Part shown: one piece after another, positions 58,235 through 64,000 of the stretch
Layout: each line of letters opens with the position of its first letter
Position numbering within the stretch: the stretch's first letter is position 1
Assembly (NCBI GenBank): GCA_003508835.1
Contig: PUFA01000070.1
Coordinates: 6,448,001 to 6,512,000, forward strand
Origin: Eonycteris spelaea
Lineage: Eukaryota; Chordata; Mammalia; Chiroptera; Pteropodidae
Direction: 5' to 3'
Length of the DNA: 64,000 bases
Made by a program: the position numbers and the translations under genes
Notes under the pieces: generated by a model
What the model saw: only the letters and a program-made list of their open reading frames with translations
What the model was told of the DNA's origin: nothing
The model's database searches: none

Positions 58235-60650
58235 AGCCATTTTGAAGGTTCTAGACTGCTTGTCTTTGACTCATACAAGCAAGATTAGCTTCAGTCTATA
58301 TGACTCTGTATCTGGTGACATTATAGCTTACCTCTCTCTTTTGTGCCATCTTCCCAACTTCCAACCTCAAGTATAGGTTAAATGTGCATGAGAGATGCAG
58401 TCTCAGTAAAAATGACTAAAAAGTTAAATTTCTGTGTAATACACCTAATGAATAGAAAGCTATGATAAAGTAACCTAAGGAAATGTCTTTTCACTCAAAA
58501 ATGAGAGAATGCTCTAAAGGTCAGAGTACTTTATTTCTTTGCTCTAATTCAAGGAATCCAATTTCTGATACAGCCTCACAGGTAGAAAAATGGAAATTGT
58601 ACATATTCCTTTTTTTTCTGACAATAATAAGCAGTCAGAAAAGGAAATTAAGTCTTAGCTCTCCCAATTTAGGCCCTTTTCTTAACATGTTTTGTTTGGA
58701 AATAATTACTAGATAAAAATTTGTTCTCTTCTATTATTTCATATATTAGTAAAAAGGTAAATATAACTATATACAATTTACTTAGTGAAACATTCTTTTA
58801 TCTCTCTGTTTACATGTTTACCTGAACTATGCATGTGAAGTGGTTTTAATTTCTCAGTCATCGTTTTTTTGGAAAGCTTATAAGAATTTCTGTTCTTCCT
58901 TATTCTTTTAATTCCTTAGATCTGTGTATATAACATTCCTTCCTTCCTACTATCCTTTTTCCCTTCCTTCCTTCTCTCTCTCTCTATATACATATATTCC
59001 CTCCTTTCTTCTTTCATTTTTCTATATGTCCTTGTCCTTTTTTCACTCTTTTTTCTTGAGAAAATTATTTTTTAATAAAATATTTTGCTCACAACTCTAC
59101 TACATTTATAAATAAAGTGACATTTCTATTAATTAGTTGGGGCAAAGTGGAGCACTAGAGCCCTCTGCTCTTTGTGCTTTACAGCAAGTGTTTTGACTCC
59201 ATAGTAATTATTTGAAAACCAGTATTCTAGATGATTTGAAAAAGCAGTCCATTGACAGTCTCCATAAATGTCATTAGAGACTTAAGCATTTCTGAGGTAC
59301 TGATATTTTAGCCTCTAGGATATTCATGATCTAGTAGAAAAATATATTTTTAAATGGCTCTCCTGCTTGCTTTACAACGTTGTCATGAAGAAAAGCTATA
59401 GAATATCTGGGAAGATGAGATGCCTTAGAAGTCAGTTCGGTTCTGCACCTGATGATTGAATTCTATATGCACACAATTTTAGACACAAGCCATATCAGTT
59501 TAAAAAATTCTAATTTTGATAAAATTATTTTTATATAATCAATAATTTTTGAAGATATTTAATGTGACATAAGACTCTACAAATATAAAATATTATTACT
59601 CTATTGTGCCAGGTATCACAATAGAAGGAAAAACAGGTAAGATATAATTCCTGTAGTCTAGAAGTTTTTTTGGGGGGGAGAATGCTCATGAAGATAACAA
59701 ATAAATAAAGGGTGAATAGGATATGATTTTTGCCATAAGAGAATAAAAATTCTTTTGGAGTATTCAAAAAGATATTTCACATCCAACTGAAAAAATCAGA
59801 AATGATCTCATAAAACTGACATGAACATTAGATGTTAGTAAGTTTCTTCTAGAAATTAAAATGCCTGGAGGTAAAAGGCATCATTTCAGTAAGGGTATGG
59901 ACATGAGGAATGGTAAGATCTTTGAATAGTAACAGATCCAATATGTCCAAATTTAAACATTGAGAAATTAGGTGTGGTATTCAATGTAAGTCAGAATTAA
60001 TCATTTTTAGTGCAGATCTAACACCACAGGCATTGTAAAAACATAAAGTGAGTTCAAATCTCAGCTTAGCTAATTAGTACATAAAATGACAAAAAATTTA
60101 CCACTATTTTTTTTTCTTTAGAAAATAGGGAGTAAGCTACAATTAACCTACTGAGAAATTAAGAAATTAGAATGAGAAAACCAAATGTTAGTTATTACCA
60201 TCAACTTTATGATTAATAATGACATGAATTATTGTTAATAATACTCTGTCTTTTGGTAGATGAAAATTTAGTAAAGTAACAGGTTTTATTTTTTTGTGCT
60301 CATTTTTTGTCTACAGAACTAATGTTAATTTTACTTTTAAAGGTTCATCAAACACTAGCAGCTAATTCCTCTTTACATTTGAGAAGCATTTATCAGAATA
60401 AAGATGTCAGTTTTAACTGAACATCTGTCAAACCAAATCATTACTGTAATAACCTTGTAAATGCTTATAACCTAACTTTTATTAGTACTTTTAATTATGT
60501 CTTCAAAAGTTAAAATAAATGTATCAAAAATATCATTTTTTATTTATAATAAATTTAAAGAGTTTTTTAGTCACATAATGACAAAATTTATCAAGGGGTA
60601 ACATGAGCCCTACAGTCCCAAATGGCAGTCTTACAATTCAAATAAGACTA
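58235..60650. other. Unassigned A/T-rich DNA
   Basis: A pyrimidine-rich TTCC/CT tract lies at 58938-59050; the L/S/F-rich frame 58924-59115 is its translation. About 59600-59770 ('gtgccaggtatcac', 'ctgtagtctagaag') may be an ancient mammalian repeat. No gene seen. Confidence 0.5.
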
Positions 60651-60654
60651 TAAA

Positions 60655-60800
60655 TTCATTCTACAAATATGTACTGAGTGTATAGAATGGACTATGAACT
60701 GTATTAAGTATTGGAAACTGAGAGGTGAAGAAGTCACTCTTTATCACTGAAGAGCTCAGAGACAATAAACTGGAAATTATGATAAGAGCTTTAACAGTAG
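60655..60800 (+). repeat. Ancient mammalian repeat, family unnamed
   Basis: 'ttcattctacaaatatgtactgagtgtatagaatgga', 'gaagagctcagagacaataaac' and 'ttatgataagagcttta' match the general layout of a very common old repeat ('ttcattcaacaaatatttattgagtgcc...'). I cannot name it reliably. Confidence 0.45.
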
Positions 60801-63800
60801 TAACCATATGTGATGTAGAAAGACATAAACATCTATCTATAATTAGCTTTTCTAGGCTTAATAAAAGCTGACATTTATTACCATCATATAATAATTCTGT
60901 GCTTTTGAGACAAGATAATAATTATATTGAAACTTATAATAATTTTACTCTAATTTAGAAAATTAAAAAATTAAAGAATTAAAATATATTCAGATGGTAT
61001 GAACAACTACTCTCACCTCCCATCATCTACCATTTTTCTTCTATAAAAATAAACCAAAGAGGCAAAATATATTCTTACGTTTATGAGTGTCTCCATTTGA
61101 AAGTCAATGCACATGCCATGACCCCTTCTTTATAAATGCTGCTTACCTTTATCCAAGCTTAAGACAATCTTAAAGCAATTGGTACATTGGCTCTGATTTC
61201 AACAAAACTATTAGAAAGTGTTTATAAGGGCAGTGGACTAGTGTATTGTTGATATGAGGAATTCAAAGCTGAAAAAAACAAAAACATAGTCCATGGTTTG
61301 CAGTATAACTTATAGGCGTGTTCAAAGAATACAATGTTCTACAATAAAGATGTTCTATAATATGTTTAAAAACAGGGGATAGCTTACTCCAAATGAAGAT
61401 CTTGGGGAAATTTTCATGGAGAAAAAAATCTTGAAATAGAATCTCCACAGGTAGAAATAGGCTATGCATACAGCATGAATAAAGACACAAATATTAAGAT
61501 CTTATTAACAGAAATCTAGCAGGAGAAAGCAATAAATAGAAAAACTTTAGCAATAGTATTTTATTTTACTCATAACATACATTTTCACCTGACATAAATC
61601 TATAACTTTGTAGCTAAAAGAAAAATATATAAATACACACAACCATGTATATATGTCTATATGTGTGTATACATATATATATATATATGTACACACACAA
61701 TAAGACTTTTAATACTAAGAATGTTACCAAAAATATAGAACAAAATGAATAATACCTTATTATATACTATCACAACAGGAAAAAGAACTTTTATTCTCTA
61801 AGAAAGCAGGAATAAGTTAAATATAGAGTAGATATTAAATGGAGTAAGTTAACAAAGAAACAGCTATATTTGAATGTTTTATTAAGTATTTGTTTTTGAT
61901 CAATTAATTTGTCTTGCAACATGCAAGCATGCAGTAAAGGAGACTTTCCTAATAACAATGTTTTCTGTGAGTGTGGTTCTTAACAATCTTAACATTCCAG
62001 GGCACTAAAAATATACGTTTCTAATATAGCTATAATTATAGTCAGAGAACAAGGGTATTACAGATTGCATGGTACTTCTTCTAATATTTTTCGAGTGCTA
62101 CATTTGACTAAAAAGTCAAACTTTTCTTTTTAGTCCTTTCAAACAGTAATGATAAAAAAAATATTACTTAAGATACTTCACCCAAAACATCCCCTGAAGC
62201 AGTCTTATGCATATCATGTAAGTTAAACAGTTAGTTAAAACTAGCTAATGTCCTGTAAAATAGAAAAAAAAAATACTTTAACTGGATATATTCATTGAAT
62301 ACATTTATATATTTACTTACTCTCTTAAGTGTATAGGTGATACAGACTTTTAAATATACATTATTTTCCTTAAAAATTATTTTTCCTCAAGTATCATATA
62401 ATCTATAACACTGGTATTATGAAAATTAATTTTACCTCCTAGTCTTCAATTTAGATAATCTGCAGGTTATTAAGTATGTTTAGCAATTTTACAAACAAAA
62501 TATGTAATTTTCTGGAGAATATATTCACAAAAAAATAAGGAAAAATTATTTTTTTCTATTTATGCAATAAATGATAAAGATTGAACAACAAAAAATATAT
62601 TTTAGAAGCTAAAAAATCGATGTTAATAATTTCAATGTATAAACAACATTCTTGATTATCTGTTTTTGAGACATCCTCTTACATGGTTGGAAAGTGGAGT
62701 CCAGTTGAATTCACGGTGTTAAATGTCTATTTATTGAAATTAACTGATAATATTTTTAATTTTTGATTGGAGTAGATCAAAATGTCAGGTAAATATGGAG
62801 AATTTTGAAAAGACAAGAGGTCTCCTTGGAGATAAAGATTATATATTCTAACCATTTTCCCTGAGATTCTAAATTATTATAATCTACTGTGGTGGGAAGA
62901 ATAGGCCCATATAATTAATAAATCAAATCACTGAGGGAGAAAGAGACAGGTCTGACAGAACTAAAAGTGTACTGAGTAGAAGAAAAGGTGATTATTCTGG
63001 GTCAAAGACATAACTTAATCCACTTGGGCAAACATTACTCTGAAAATGTGACATTGTAAATAAAATACAGCTTGTTTTTAATATTTTTAATATTTAAGTC
63101 ATCTTCATCATGGGGTGCCACTTAGGTGAACATTGTCCTGATGTGGGGAAAAACATATTATTTCGCATCTTGAAAAATTCCTGTAGTCTGAGCATCTTTT
63201 CACACTAGTAGTTGAGAAAATAACTGAACCAGAAGCTGGCCCAAGGACTTCATCTTGCATACATGGTTCTAATTTCAACTAATGCTGCAATGTAAGCACA
63301 TGACCAGCAGTGCTGCAGCACACAAATTTCTTAAGCTTGCGTAGGTTTCAGCTCTCTAGAACTTGCCTGTAGTAAAAGTTAAGTGACTCTTTAAAGAAGG
63401 AGTTTATTCTAGAAAAAGCTGCTTCTAAGACAAACCGAGGAATCATCTTAGTTCATCCTTTCTCATCATGGTGAGGAAAAAAAACCCAGCAAGACTATCT
63501 TTTGGGACACTATCAAGCACTACATGTTTTTGGACATATTAAGGAAAGTGAAAAATGATGCCATTTGCTGCACTTTGAGATTCCTTGGAGGGAAGGGGGA
63601 TCATTCTTATCCTGATCTGTGAATCAAAACATTCTAGTTACTGCTAAAACATGGTTTCAACCTTACAGATTTCATTGTATTTCCTTCATGGTAAAAGCAA
63701 ATGTACCATTTTCCCTGGCTATTACTCGATTAGTGATTAACTGGTGGATGAAAATTATTTCTAAAAATAGACATGCAAATGATATGCTTATTTCTAAGGG

Positions 63801-64000
63801 TCAGAAATTTGTTAATAGAAGTTAGTTGTGGAAGCTGTGCAAATATCACATTTGTACTAAATATAATAATTGGAAAGAAAAAAATGAATGTTTCAAACTC
63901 ATTTATAATGTACTTAAAACCAAAGGAATAAAATAAAAATCAACCACTTTAATAATGTAGACAAGACACCAACAGGCTGTTTCTTCTCTTCCAAGAGTAT
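60801..64000. other. Unassigned A/T-rich DNA to window end
   Basis: A TA/TG/AC simple-sequence patch lies at about 61625-61700. About 63090-63480 has somewhat more even composition. The 75-codon minus frame (61263-61490) and 68-codon plus frame (63619-63825) show no known motif. No gene, RNA or confident repeat. Confidence 0.55.

Overview
This window looks like non-coding mammalian nuclear DNA: a gene-poor, strongly A+T-rich intergenic or deep intronic stretch. I found no intact protein-coding gene, no recognisable exon, no prokaryotic operon, no CRISPR array and no intact RNA gene. Open frames over 60 codons are low-complexity A/T translations, microsatellite translations, antisense readings of LINE-1, or pieces of dead retrocopies. 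The content is retroposed and ancient repeat DNA: many truncated LINE-1 (L1) copies, MIR and L2 relics, MaLR-type LTR fragments, microsatellites, two processed pseudogenes and two SINEs whose heads are 5S rRNA.

The two 5S rRNA-derived SINEs (about 9827-10085 on + and 30265-30519 on -) are the best clue to the organism. SINEs with a 5S rRNA head are known in fruit bats (Pteropodidae, the MEG-R families) and in very few other mammals, such as springhare. With laurasiatherian-type L1 3' ends and no young full-length L1, which fits the reported loss of L1 activity in megabats, a fruit bat is the best inference. Species is not determined.

Layout. 1-6.6 kb: MaLR-like LTR, a compound TG/TA/CA microsatellite, L1, MIR and L2 pieces. 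6.6-13.2 kb: mostly unassigned DNA, the first 5S SINE, MIR relics, and a repeat-poor stretch at 11.0-11.7 kb that may be a conserved non-coding element. 13.2-19.0 kb: a nest built on an old minus-strand L1, broken by a V-ATPase subunit E (ATP6V1E) processed pseudogene, a second L1 3' end, a MaLR-like LTR and microsatellites, and ending against an oppositely oriented L1 RT fragment. 21.4 kb: an L1 3' end with the inverted structure typical of twin priming. 24.8-27.3 kb: the longest continuous L1 body, running from the inter-ORF region through endonuclease and reverse transcriptase, with many stops. 28.6-36.6 kb: a large TG/GA repeat, L1 3' ends, the second 5S SINE, MIR, LTR and an old minus-strand L1. 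36.6-42.3 kb: largely unassigned, with simple repeats. 42.4-46.0 kb: five plus-strand L1 blocks out of their normal order. 46-53.4 kb: repeat-poor blocks, L2, an old L1 3' region, a nearly full-length MIR and more L1. 53.4-54.2 kb: an ETNPPL (AGXT2L1) processed pseudogene. 54.5-64 kb: ancient repeats, MIRs and unassigned A/T-rich DNA.

Nothing here works together as a pathway; the window is an archaeological record of retroposition. Repeat families were assigned by eye from remembered consensus sequences, so boundaries are good to roughly 10-50 bp and subfamily names are deliberately not given.
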